DNA of 64,000 bases from Dryas octopetala (taxonomy: Eukaryota > Streptophyta > Magnoliopsida > Rosales > Rosaceae), in NCBI GenBank assembly GCA_963921425.1, contig OY992834.1:17868941-17932940 (forward strand), read 5' to 3'. Position 1 is the first letter of the stretch, and each line of letters opens with the position of its first letter. Under the pieces are notes generated by a model that made no database searches, was not told the DNA's origin, and saw nothing but the letters and a program-made list of their open reading frames with translations. A program made the position numbers and the translations under genes. Shown piece after piece: positions 1 through 12,400 of the stretch.

Positions 1-768
1 GACTGGGGTCTATGTATATACCTATGAAGAAAGAACACAATTACCCGCCCCTATCGTTAAACTAAGGACCATGCAATATAGCCAAATTCTTTTATCAATT
101 TATGTGACATTATGATTTGACTAACAAATTTTGAAAAATTATAATTTTGGGATCCATTCCCAAAAATCTGACAGTGAAAACCTAACATTTAAACTCAAAT
201 GTTGATTTTACTTCTTAAAATAAACAACATTATAAAAAATGTGATAAAAAAAATGAGTGAAGTTGGTCAAAGAGCAGTATCTTTTTTTAAGGTACGAAAC
301 CTTTGCATGCCCTTGTATTTATATTCATGTCCTAAAGATTTATGGGTTCGAATTTTTCTCTAAGTCAGATGCATCCGTATTTTTTTTCTCGAATATCCAT
401 CCCTAAGCGCTCGGCAACATTTTTTTTATTTTTTTTTCTAATAGCCGAGCGCTAAAACAAGCGGTTGCCGCTACTTCTGCTTCCCCTTTTTTGAGGGTAT
501 AAGGTACATGTTCATCTAATATCCTTCTAAGGTGTAGATGAGGCTTGTGGATGCTCATCTAACTCTCAAATTTTAGGCCGCGCCTAAAACCCAGAGTTAA
601 AATCTAACATAAAGCCGACAAACCAGTGTTGAGCGCTCAAGCAAAAATGTACCACCGAGTGCTTAATGCCGAGCGTCCGTAAAAAAAAAAAAGTGCGGAC
701 GTCTTGCAGAGAGAATTATTGATATGGGTTGTCTCTAAAATTTAGGATATTTATAAATACTAAACTTA
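1..768. other. Non-coding stretch, left edge
   Basis: No convincing coding frame on either strand. It lies downstream of the last visible ankyrin exon, so it is probably intron, or else the 3' flank. Between about 400 and 690 the words GAGCGCT/AGCGCTC and CCGAGCG recur in both orientations, separated by T and A tracts, which suggests a degraded repeat. No membrane (PGG) domain typical of ankyrin proteins of this class is visible here. Confidence 0.5.
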
Positions 769-1128
769 GGGCCCGTTTGGTTCAAATTTTGGAGGCCTGG
801 GAATGAAAAATCAATTTCATTCCCATGTTTGGTAAGTACACGGAAGGGAAATCAATTCTTAGTCCAAAGGAATCTAATACCCTTATTGGGGGGGGAAAAC
901 AAATATTACTTATTTTTAGACAAAACTAACTCTGCTATTATTTCAAAATAAATAATAGATTAGGGAACAATTGAAAAACTGACCAAACACAGCATTTATT
1001 GCTTCAAATTCTTAGTTTACTTTTCTAAGCTTACCAAACACAGAAAAGGAAATTTCACATTCCCTTTCCCATAGGAAATGCAAAGGAATTGATTTCCCAA
1101 TAAATCAATTTTGAGAACCAAACGGCCC
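769..1128. mobile_element. Tourist-like (PIF/Harbinger) MITE
   Basis: A 360-bp element begins GGGCCCGTTTGGTTC and ends GAACCAAACGGCCC, inverted repeats that differ by a one-base indel. It is flanked by the 3-bp target duplication TTA (766-768 and 1129-1131), the signature of PIF/Harbinger. The interior is AT-rich with no ORF. It sits just downstream of the donor site of the last ankyrin exon seen in this window. Confidence 0.8.
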
Positions 1129-1164
1129 TTAATATCAAGGTCAAAGCAAATGTACAATACTCAC

Positions 1165-1314
1165 AATCATAGATCCATTTTTGCCAGAATTTGAGTCGCA
1201 CTCCACTGAAGAAACCAAAATGCAAGCCAGCCAATACATTTAAAGGGGAACGTCCGAGGTAGTCTCTAGCAACGGCCAATTTTGGACAACGATGAATTAA
1301 ATTCCATGCAATAT
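1165..1314 (-). CDS. Ankyrin exon 7 of the UBN2-ankyrin gene
   Basis: This 150-nt exon enters in phase 1 after ATACAG and leaves at the donor GTGAGT. It encodes an ankyrin stretch with IAWNLIHRCPKLAVARDYLG and SPLNVLA, then FWQKWIYD. Read without splicing, the frame would run on into the MITE, which supports the splice site. Confidence 0.8.
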
Positions 1315-4300
1315 CTGTATGTAATAGAGTAAAACAGAAGAATTATATGACAAAATATTTAAAGAGGGGGCTGATAATAATTGATTACAGTAATTGGTTA
1401 TATACTTATATTTGAACTCTTACCATATTGTTTGGTAGACAAACTCTGGGAAATAAGGTGAGCGCCATCACGGCCATTCTCGGGCATTAGAACAGGGAGT
1501 GGAGTGAGCAAATAGAGACGTACAGCCATTTCCCAGTGGTCAAAAAAAGCAGCCACGAGAACTGGAATCATATCCTCGGGAGGAAGGCGCATGGTAGGTA
1601 GGTTGTTGTTCTTTTTAGCCATGTGAATGACTATTTGGGTGAGTCCTTCATGCAAAGCATAAGCAAAAACATTTAAACCAGATTCATCATTTATTTCCAA
1701 GTCTTCCTTTGTCATCAAGTCCACCAACTTTATGACAAGCTCTTCGGGCGCATGCCTCTCGATTGCTACCCGAAGAGCTTCCTTTATGTATAATGGGTTT
1801 CTTGCTCTTACTGCATCACCATTTTTGGTAAGAAACGTTTCTGCCGAATTCCAATTACCACGTTTCACATAATTCATGAAGATGTTGATGGATGTCTCGT
1901 CTGAAAATGGAATATTTCATGCTTAGGTGGTGTTGGCATAGTGCATAGCAAATTAACAATATTCAACAACCCAAACATAAATACTTGACCAAACTATTTT
2001 TTTGCATCATCTGTGCACAATATTTGAAAAAAAAAAAAATTGTACGTAATAGCAGTCATACTGTTAGATTGCAAAAACATAATAGGCATTTTTTACAAGT
2101 TACCCACCTGGATTATGACTTTATTTGCACTTCACCACCCGAATTAAAAATTGAATCAATCTGCCACCTTAATTTAAAAAAATTTGCAATGTACAACCTC
2201 CGTCCAAGTCTATCAATATTTTCGTTAAAAATAAGGGTATTTTAGTCTTTGTAGGTTAATTTTCTATTATTAAAAAAAAAAAAAAAACATGTTTGACATG
2301 TATCATATGAATTAAAGATAATTACTAATAACCCCAATTTGGGTTACCTAATTCCTATATAGTCCACCTTCTTAATTAGGCTTCTCAGCGAGTCCACTTG
2401 ATTTTCTTCTGACCCAAATTTTCTTATGCCCGATCCACGTTTTAATTTTCCATACATTTTCCGTCTGTCCCTCCGTCTCTCTCCCACTTCCTCTCTCATT
2501 TCTCTCTCCTCACCGTCACTTTCTCGATCTCTCTCCTCGATGCATCGCCGTCCAGTGAGACCCACCTCCCCGTGCTTGCCTCTTCCTCCTCTTCCTTCTC
2601 ATGGCCTCCGATCGTCCATTCAGTCACCGACGGCCACAGAACGACGAGAAAACCGAAAGTCAACTCTAGCGACGATTTTCTTCTTCCGACCACGACGAGG
2701 CACCGGACCTATCGGATTTGTTCCTCTTGCCGTTCTGATCACGACGGTACCGTCCGATCGCTCATCCACCCAGCCCAGCCACGGTGGCGAATCGACGGCG
2801 GAGGAGGTTTGTTCTTAAGTTACTAAATCTTGTATGTGATTTTGGTTTATTTTTTATTAATTAATTCAATATCTATTTATTTATTTATGTTTTTTATGTT
2901 GAAGCATTACATCAAACTTGTTTTGTGCTCTATGATTCACATTCTTTATTCTAAACTTTGCTGGTAAAAAGTCTTTTAAATGAATTCATGGTTTCTATTG
3001 CTTATAAAAAATTCTAGGCCCTCTAAGATTTTTAGGGATATAACTCTTCTCCAAGACAAGGCACCAGTTTTTCTAGATTGAATTCATAGATCAGGCACCG
3101 ATGTTTCATCATTTTATGCAAATTCATGGTTTATATTGAATCTAAACTGCTTCACACTTTTTTGATTACTTTGAGGAACTAAATGTTCTAGTTGTTTTGC
3201 TTAATTCTTATCATATTTATGCTCCATACATTTTATAGAAGAGACCAAAAGATCATTTCTGCCTTGCATTTGGTTAAAGGGTTACATCGAAATAAAAATA
3301 ATTTTTGTTCAATACGAAATTAGCACAATTATTATTTTTTGGGATCTGTTTTTGGATAACCTTGTTAGAATTTGATATCCTTGCCTTGAAAAAAGTGTTT
3401 GAGTTCCCAGCTATCTTTGATCTATGACAAGCTAAATGATATTCGATAGTTTCATTTACCTGTTACAGTGAAAGCCATATGCAGAATCAATTGGAGGTTG
3501 TTGCATGTTGCAATTGAAAGATAGTGTCCAATGCTGTACTTAAGACGTCTGGGCCTGAATAAGGGTCCATGTCACTGTGGCTGGGGTTAAGTACTTTTTC
3601 CATTTCATGTGTGAATTCTATAAGTTTTATGCTTTCTCTTATGATCTAGGGAAGTCATTACTTTTAGTTTGACTTATGCAGACAATACGAAATCAAGCTT
3701 AAATTTGGAGCTATGTTAGTGCAGCTTTGTTTTGCTTAAGTTACAATTTAAGTGTTTCATAGTTTATTACTATAGGCTCTCCAAAAACTAAAATCGAACT
3801 GTCCTAATTAGTTAATTTCAATTTCAATTTTAAATCTTAGAGGACCTAAAGTTGCTTGTTTGTATACTTTGAATATCTAAATGGGTGCTATGATTGTTAC
3901 TGCTTATCAGTAACAATATGTAAGTGTAGCCTATGATTGTTACTGTTTATCCGTAACAATATGTAAGTGGGGCTATGATTGTTACTGTTTATCCGTAACA
4001 ATATGTACGTGGAGCTATGATTGTTACTGCTTATCCGTAACAATATGTAAGTGGGGGCTATGATTGTTACTGTCACGCAGTAACAATATTTAAGTGAGAC
4101 TGTGGTTGTCAGCAAGGAGTTAATTAAATTTTGAAATTTTCGGCGAAATTTCGCCGAAAATTTCGTTTTTTAGGGATATGGAAATTTTAGCACTAATTCA
4201 TCAAATTTTCGATCATATTTCGCCGAAATTCAATAATTTCGCGAAATTTCGACAAAATTTCGCTCAGCCCAGCCATGTCTCGATCTGCTTTCTCCTTGCT

Positions 4301-6275
4301 GGCGGCCATCTCTGTCAGATCTGTCTTCTCCTTGTTACAAACCCAGATCTGGCGGCCATCTCTTGTTACAAACCCAGCCATGGAGGGATGATAGAGAAGG
4401 GAGAGAAGAGAGAGAAGAGGAGAAGAGAGGGAAGAGAGAGAAGATCAGATTAGGATGGGAGAAAGAGATTGGCGCATGACTGCAGGAGAGGGAGGAGAGA
4501 TAAGAGAGATCATTGTCATATGTGCTGTGCGACACAGTGGAAGTGGTTGGCTGGGAGAGAGTCACGGCAAGAAGAAGAAGAAGGAAAGAAAAGAAAGGAA
4601 AGAAAGGAAAAAGGAAAGAAAAGAAAAAGAAAAAAAAGAAAAGAAAAAGAAAAGAGAAAAAAAGAAAAGAAAAGAAAAGAAAAAAAGAAAAGAAAAAAAA
4701 AAAAAAAAGGGTTCAAGGTTGATTGGAGTTTGGGGTATTTGGACTATTGAAAAGAAAAAAAAGAGTTTGGGGTTTCGTTTGGCTCTTTTGGAGTTTTATT
4801 TAGTTATTTTGAAAACCTAAATCATAATACATTTTTATATATAAAATAATTAAAAATATTTTAAAGAGCCCAAATCTTAATATCTTATACTATATCCCAA
4901 AAAATTTAGAGTATATAAGTTTAATATATAGATTATAGAATATAAAGAGTATCAGGGTATATAGAGTATATAAAGTTTAGTATTAAGTTTTAGTGTATAG
5001 ATTATAAAGTATAAAGAATATACAAATTTCATTTATTCATTATACTAATTTTATTTAACAGTATTTACTTCCAGCGCACATTATATTCATTTTATATCAC
5101 ATGAAACCTATTATATAATTTGATTTTTTCAATATTTTTTATCAATGTAGTAGATAATATGTTAAATAAACATATGGTAAAGTTTCATTCAAAATTTTCG
5201 TATTTTGATACCAATTTCCATCGTTTCTGTCTAATTTTTGTCGAAATTTAAAAAATTTCGAAATTTTCGTCGAAATTTCCATCGAAATTTCCATCGAAAT
5301 TTCTTCGAAACCCGAAATTTTATTCCTTGGTTGTCAGTAACAATATGTAAGTGAGACTATGTTTATTACTGTTTGGGAGTAACAATATGTAAGTGAGACT
5401 ATGATTGTTACTGATAAGCAGTAACAATATGTAAGTAGGTATATGATTTTGTACAAGTTGCCTTGTTTTTGAGTTTTTTTTCATAGTAAAAATAGCTACT
5501 GTTTGACAGTGGCAATAAATAATCTAGTTGGGATTTTTTTAAAAAAATGTAGAGAAGAAAAAAAACATGGCGTTCAAAAAAAAAAATTGTTGTTTCTGGG
5601 TTTTTTTGCACAAGAACAACGGCAATTCTTCGGATATGGGAAAAAAAAACTAGCATTCAATAAATATAATAAAATATTTTTACCCTTATTTGTCTTTAAG
5701 TAAAATTAAAGGATAGCCTTTTTATTATCTAAATAAAATGAGAGTGTAGAATCTTTATTCTCTGATGAAATTTCGGGATTAATTGGGAAGAAGGAGATCC
5801 CATCAGCACCTCCAATGCCTGTTGAAGAGATTTCTTCATTTTGTGATCAAAGTGAAGTAGGTGGTGAGAGCTCATCAAAAGAGATTGGTGAAGAGAAGGA
5901 CATCTCAAGCTTCTGGGCCGTTGGAAGGGAATCGGATCTAATTAATTGTGATTCAGAGGAAAATATATGGGATCTAATTGTGAATCGTTGAAATCCTATG
6001 CGGCAGCGGCGGTGCGGGTGGTGGGCGATGGGCTTGATTCGATGGCGAGAATATTGGGTATTTGGGTTTGGGAGGTAGGCTGTTTTTGTTGGGAAGATGG
6101 GGAGGGTAGAAGCTTCCATTGGCCAGTGATGTAACGAGGTCTCTCTTGCGATTCACAGCAGCCTCAAATTGTTGTTGTTGCTCAAAGGATGATGAGGAAC
6201 TGGTTGTTGCACCACTGATATTTGGAACATACAAAGGATATTGAATGAAAGGGGAGAGAAGGATATTGAATGAAA

Positions 6276-6319
<44 letters not shown>

Positions 6320-9168
6320 TGGGGTGGGGCTGGAGATTGGTGGTGGCGATGGAGATGGAGATTAGGTTTGGAATGACAAAAAAATCTCTGAAAAAATGGG
6401 GCATGTGTTGCACGTGATTATTTTTTGAAAAAAATTTATAAACAGGACACATATGTTGATATTTGTTTCATTTCAAGACATTAATTTTGATTTATGTTAA
6501 TGAATGACACATACTTTCATTTTGTGTCAATTAAGAACCATATTTTTTTTTTTCAGTTTTTATCTTAACTTTGGCCAGACGTTGGACCCATCAAAACTTC
6601 ACCAAACTCAGAAAAATTATACTGGGTTTAAAGATATGCATCTCCTCTTTACAACCATATAAAAATCACTCAAATCGGATCTCTACAACTTCAGATAATC
6701 GGCCCCAAAGTAGGGTACTCGAAACTGTCCGATTTTCTAAATTTTTTTCCAGAGGTCCGATTGGATTGTTTCGGATACCTTACATTTGGGCCAATTATCT
6801 GAAGTTGTAGATGTTCGATTTGAATGATCTTCCCTACTTTTGGGCCAATTATCTAGAGTTGTATATGTTCGATTTGAATGATCTTTATTTGGTTGTAAAG
6901 AGGAGATGCATAACTTTAAATCAAGTATAAGTTTGCTAAATTTTGTAGAGTTTTGATAGGTCTAACGTCAGACCAAAATTGAAATAAAATAGGGTCCTTA
7001 ATTGACATAAAATAAAAGTATGTGTCTTTTTTTAACACGAATCAAAATTAATATCCTGAAATGAAACAACTATCAAAGTATGTATCCCGTTTGTAAATTC
7101 TTCCCTTATTTTTTACAAAAAAGTTGACGGAATTGAATAAAGGTGTGACATTGCAAATTTTTTAAAATTCACATGGCAGATTGATTTAATTTTTAACTTG
7201 AATGATGAAGTGTAAACGGGGCTATAATCCAAGTGGGTAACTCGTAAAAAAACCATACATAATATTCATAATCCAAAAATGATTGCCAATACCAATTTGC
7301 ACAGATATATAGTTGCCAAAACCAAGCAGATTAGCCTCCACAAAAATCCAAAAATAGTTGCCCAACAATTTATTATTATTTTTTCTATATTGGTTTCAAT
7401 AAATCTTAGACTCTTAGTTTTAAAAAAAAAAAAAAAAATGACAACCTCGGCAAAAATTAAAAAAAAAAAATTTGCTTCCAAAACCCCGCATAGAAATTAC
7501 TAAACCAATCAAAACAAAAGAACTTGTGCTGAGGTAACCTGGAAAGTCCATTAGCACGCATGAGAGCAGGAGAACCCATAGAACAAAAAGAGAATCATTG
7601 ATTACCAAAAAAGAAAAAAATATATATATTTTAAAGACTTTTATTATTAGCTGATTTTTTTTTTTTTTTGGTTAAATTATGGACAAAACTATTAGCTGAT
7701 TGATGCTTTTAATTATTAAGAACGAAAGGAATGCCAAAGGTACCATATTGTATATTAGATTCAACTTTTCGTTGACTTGAAATTGATTATGATCAAGCAA
7801 TCTAAAAAAGAAAAAGAGATTATGATCAAGCTTTGTTATTGAGAAAAATTATGCATTGGTATATTGAATTGGTATTGAGAAACTTTTTATTGAGAAAAAT
7901 TTCTCTAACAAACACAGGAAAAGTTTCAAAACTCCAATGCTTTCAGAAATAACATATATTCTTAGGCCTTGTTTGATGCATGTATGAAACTGGATTGGAT
8001 AGGTTAAATTAATAGCTACATTCATGTGTATTCAATGAAGAATATAGAAAGTATTTTCTAACTTGAAAGAAAAAGATGGGATAGAGATGAATTAGCTATA
8101 AGATGAAACTTATCCCCTAATCCCACTATTTTTTGGAAGGATTAGAAGGGATAAGTTTCCCTTATGACTAATTCATCTTCTTCCTTCAAGTTAGAAAATT
8201 CTTCCTTCAATACACATGAATTTAGCTTTTTAGTCTATCCAATTCAATTATATGCATCAAACATGTAGTTAATATTGTACTTGTGACCTCCAAGGGCTAG
8301 TTAATATTGAAAAATAAAGTAAAAAACATCTCTATCGGGATAGAAACATAAATACCATTTTTGAATTCTCTGGTTTCTTGATCAAAATCCCTTAGCAAAT
8401 CAACATTCGGTTTGTACTTATGATCTTTACTTTGAAATGACAGCCCATCATCAAGCTCAGGTTGCCCATCATCATTGGAATTGGGAGGTGATCTCTTGTC
8501 TGAAAATGGAAATTTTGATTTTTAGCCATTCAATTCTTTTGTTGGGGAAGAAAAGCAATTCCCTCAATATTTTTCTTCCCTTGTTCTTTTTGTACAAATT
8601 CAGCTAACCTACTAGCCATAAGCATGATATGATTTACTTAAAAATATGAATACAATTATAAGTTTATTTTTTCTTTTAAAGTCCATTATAGAAAATAGGC
8701 TTTTTTGAATGCCCACTATAAAAAATCAGGTCTCAATGCAATTCACTTTAATGAAATCACGTGAAAAAACGTACTGGGCACGAAGCCCAATACACACCAC
8801 TTATTTTTTTCTGTGTTAGGAGAATTGCCATTGTTCCACAGTGACAATTATAGTTACTGTTCAACAGTGATTATTCTCACTATGCAACAACACCCAAAAC
8901 AAGGCAACTTATATAAATCTTGTCTTTATCATGCATAAAATTGTCAAAAAAGAGCATAAACAAATATAAAACACAAAAATTCAAGTTTTGGAGTAAAAAA
9001 TCCTAATTTCAACAGTTACAAATCATTTTTGCTAGTAACAATCGGCTACCTCCAGATCTGTAATTCAACAAATCAGATATCGAAACCCGCTGGTACTTCC
9101 AGATCGGTGGTTGACAAATTCTGATCTAGATCCTCAAGGCTCTTGCAATGGGTTATAGTGAAGAGAAT

Positions 9169-9245
<77 letters not shown>

Positions 9246-9383
9246 GACAGATCAGCATAGCACCTCCAAATCAGCGATTCAATAAATTCAAATCTGGATC
9301 GAGGCTAGCGCGTACTTCCAGATTGGCGATTGACAAACTCCGATTGGGACCTCAAGGCACTAACAATGGCTTATAGTGAAGAG

Positions 9384-9433
<50 letters not shown>

Positions 9434-12400
9434 GGCAGATATAGAGAGATAAGTAGAGTAGAAGGTGAAAGGTTGTCACGAAAGAGAGAGGGGAGGAGTT
9501 TGGTTGTGGTCTCATCGACCTTACTCGCCTGACAGCGAAGGTTCAATCGGAGAAGGAGATAGAGAGAGAAAGAGAAAGATAACCACCTATTTTTTTAAAA
9601 GGTAGGTTTAAAACTAATTGGGCTTTTTTATGATATGGTTAAAGTGGCCGGGTGAGTTTAATTATTATAAAGAGTCCAATAGTGGACTTTATAATGATTA
9701 TCTATACAATTATCTGTATATAAATATAGATAATTGTATATATATATATCCTAAAGGAAGTTTCTCTTCTAGAATAGGTTTTGCAACCAGAGGATCATCT
9801 TCCTCATCAAGATCATTAATCTCCCATTAAAACATGGAAATAAAGAATTATAATCCTTATATATATATATAGAGGAAACTCTCATTCTGGTGAAACTTTT
9901 ACATTGGTGTAGTGTATATAGATTTATATAAACTTTTGTAGACTTTTTTTAAGTGATAGACTTTTGCAGAATTTACAGATTTTCACAGAATTCTACAGAG
10001 TTTTACATAGTCCATAGAAATCCTTAAAAATCCGCAGGGGAGAGGTCGGATTTATAATGACTTTAAAATACACATAAAAGTCTTTCAAAGTCTATTAAAA
10101 TCCATCATTAAATGAATTTTATAAAAGTCAATGACTTTTTAAATACACCTAGACTTTTACAGACTTTTTAAAAGTCATTAAAAATCTTAATTGAATACCA
10201 CATAACTTTTATAGACTCCTTAAAATTCTTAATTGAATACATATAGACTTTTACATACTTTTTAAAAGTCTTTAAACATTTTAATTGAATATCACATGAC
10301 TTTTAAACTCTACAAAAGTATTTTAAAATCCATATACAATATATACACCCCACTTAAAATCTCCAACATAATATTTACCATGTTTTTAAAAACTTCATAT
10401 AAAAGAAATTATATTTAAAAGGGATATAGTTGTGAAACAATAAGAAGTTGTTCTTGATGCAAATTCTGTCTAAGAAAAAAAATAAATATGAAAATTAAGG
10501 GGAAAAAAAGCCAGCAACGACCTTAAAATTACCAACAAAAAAATTCAGCAATCATGTTTAAGAAATTATTCTTGATCCAACTTCTGTCTTAGAAAAAATT
10601 TAAAAAAAAAAACTCAGCATCCACGTTAATTAATGGAGAAAAAAGAAAAAGAAAAATAGAGACATAATTACCAGTTTCGAATTCTAAGATTTCTTCATCA
10701 CTAGTCGCTATTATTTGCACTGACGAGCCATCATCAAGCTCAGGCTGCCCATTATCATTAGCAATGTGAGGAGATCTCTTGTCTGAAAATAGAAATTTTG
10801 ATGTTTAGGCATTCAATTCTGTAATTGGGCAAGAAAAGCAACTCCCTCAATGTTTTTTCTTCCCTTGCTATTTTTGTACAAATTCAATTAACCTACTAGC
10901 TATAAGCGCATTTTGATTTACATAAAAATATGAATAAAGTTAGTTATATTTTCTGAATTGTGGACCTACTTGTATAGGTCTAATCTGTACTAGAAGAATA
11001 GTACGTACAGTATATACAAAAATGACCGGTTGAGATGACATATATAAATAGCTTATACATAATTACCATTTTCGAATCTTTACGAGCATAGAGACATAAT
11101 TACCACTTTCGAATTCTCTGGAATCTTTATAAGAATCCTTTTGCAAAGGATCTTTAATTTGGAATACCAGTTCATCATCAAGCTCAGGCTGGAATACCAG
11201 TTCATCATCAAGCTCAGGCTGGAATACCAGTTCATCATCAAGCTCAGGCTGGAATACCAGTTCATCATCAAGCTCAGGCTGGCCATCATCACTGGCAGTG
11301 CGAGGAGAACTCTTATCTGAAAATGGAAATTTGATGTTTAGGCGCCATTCGATCAATTCTTTTGTTGGGGAAGAAAACCAATTCCCTCAACATTTCTCTT
11401 CCCTTGTTCTTTTTCTACAAATTCAATTAACCTACTAACCATAACCACCAACCATGTTCAATATATACGAAGTTCTTATTGATCAAATGTCTACCTAAGA
11501 AGAAGATAAATATGAAAATTAAGAAGAAAAAAAATGCCAAAAGGCAACAGCCACGTTAATTAATTAAGAAAAACAAAAAAACAAAATAGAGACATAATTA
11601 CCAGTTCCGGATTTTACGATTTTTGCACTTTGCTTCACAACAAACGGTTTGTACTTACGATCTCTATAGCTAGTCGTTCTTAATAACGAGACATCATCAA
11701 GCTTAGGCTGCTCATTATCATTGGCAATGTGAGGAGATCTCTTGTCTGAAAATGGAAAAGTTGATGTTTAGGCATTCAATTCTTTGGTTTGGCAAGAAAA
11801 GCAATTCCCTCAATATTTTTCTTCCCTCATTCTTTTTGTACAAATTCAATTAACCTACTAGCTATAAGCACAATGTGATTTACATAAAAATATGAATACA
11901 GTTAGTTATATTTCCTCAACTGTGGACCTACTTGTGTAGGTCTCACCTGTACTAGCTAGAAGAATATTACAAAAAAAATGACCAATTGAGATGACATATA
12001 TAAATAGCTGGTAATTACGTATTCTTCAAATATTCAAGTTTCCCCACAATAAAAAAGGTCAACTTTTGTTGATTTGATTATCTATACAAAGGGGGGCAGC
12101 TTTATTTATCCATTAGTATATTGGTAATTTGGTATTGAGAAACTTTAATTTATTAAGAAAAAAATCTCCAACAAGGGGACAAATTTCAGGCCTTAGCAGT
12201 GATGACCTCTTTATCATAAGCTTTTGGCTTGGACAAATCAAAAGTGTCCATGTGTCTTTTGAAATAAAATGATCAGTAAAACACTAAATTAAATCCTCTC
12301 GGTTGGCCCAAAGACTACCTCCTCCAAAGCCCTTCCTCCCACTCCTCCACCTCTAAACTAGTAACGGAGGTATAGTACGTGTCATGAAAGATCTGTCATG

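Larger units (their letters stand above)
2085..7256. mobile_element. 5.2-kb long-TIR Mutator-like element, host to nested insertions
   Basis: The left arm (about 2085-2240) and right arm (about 7107-7256) are inverted copies. Both carry the words GAGTTACCCAC/AAGTTACCCAC, TTGGATTATA/CTGGATTATG, AAATCAATCTGCCA and AAAAATTTGCAATGT. ACATAATA flanks both ends (2077-2084 and 7257-7264) and is a plausible 8-9 bp target duplication. The arms are clearly diverged, so the element is old. No transposase is readable. Inside are CT-rich leader-like sequence, possible captured coding fragments, a hairpin minisatellite, a hAT-type element and a foldback MULE. It lies in the intron between cassette exon 8356-8499 and ankyrin exon 1424-1900. 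It may be a Pack-MULE; the termini are inferred. Confidence 0.6.
10661..12013. repeat. Tandemly duplicated exon-plus-intron units
   Basis: Sequence around the cassette exons is repeated in direct orientation. Shared marks, upstream side: CACGTTAATTAAT, then AATAGAGACATAATTACC. Shared marks, downstream side: TGTTTAGGCATTCAATTCT, CAATTCCCTCAATATTTTTC and CAATTAACCTACTAGC. The units ending near 11050 and 12013 also share GTGGACCTACTTGT and TGACATATATAAATAGCT. A further, more distant copy surrounds 8340-8690. This shows that the cassettes arose by segmental duplication including introns. Confidence 0.8.

Noticed and set aside
1055-1279. Separate 74-codon gene on the minus strand
   Set aside because: Its 5' part is ankyrin exon 7; its 3' part is intron and MITE read through.
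4455-4820. Lysine/glutamate-rich ORFs of 66-121 codons, plus strand and minus strand
   Set aside because: They are read from a GAAAA-type simple repeat inside a hAT-type element; no start context, no domain, all frames open.
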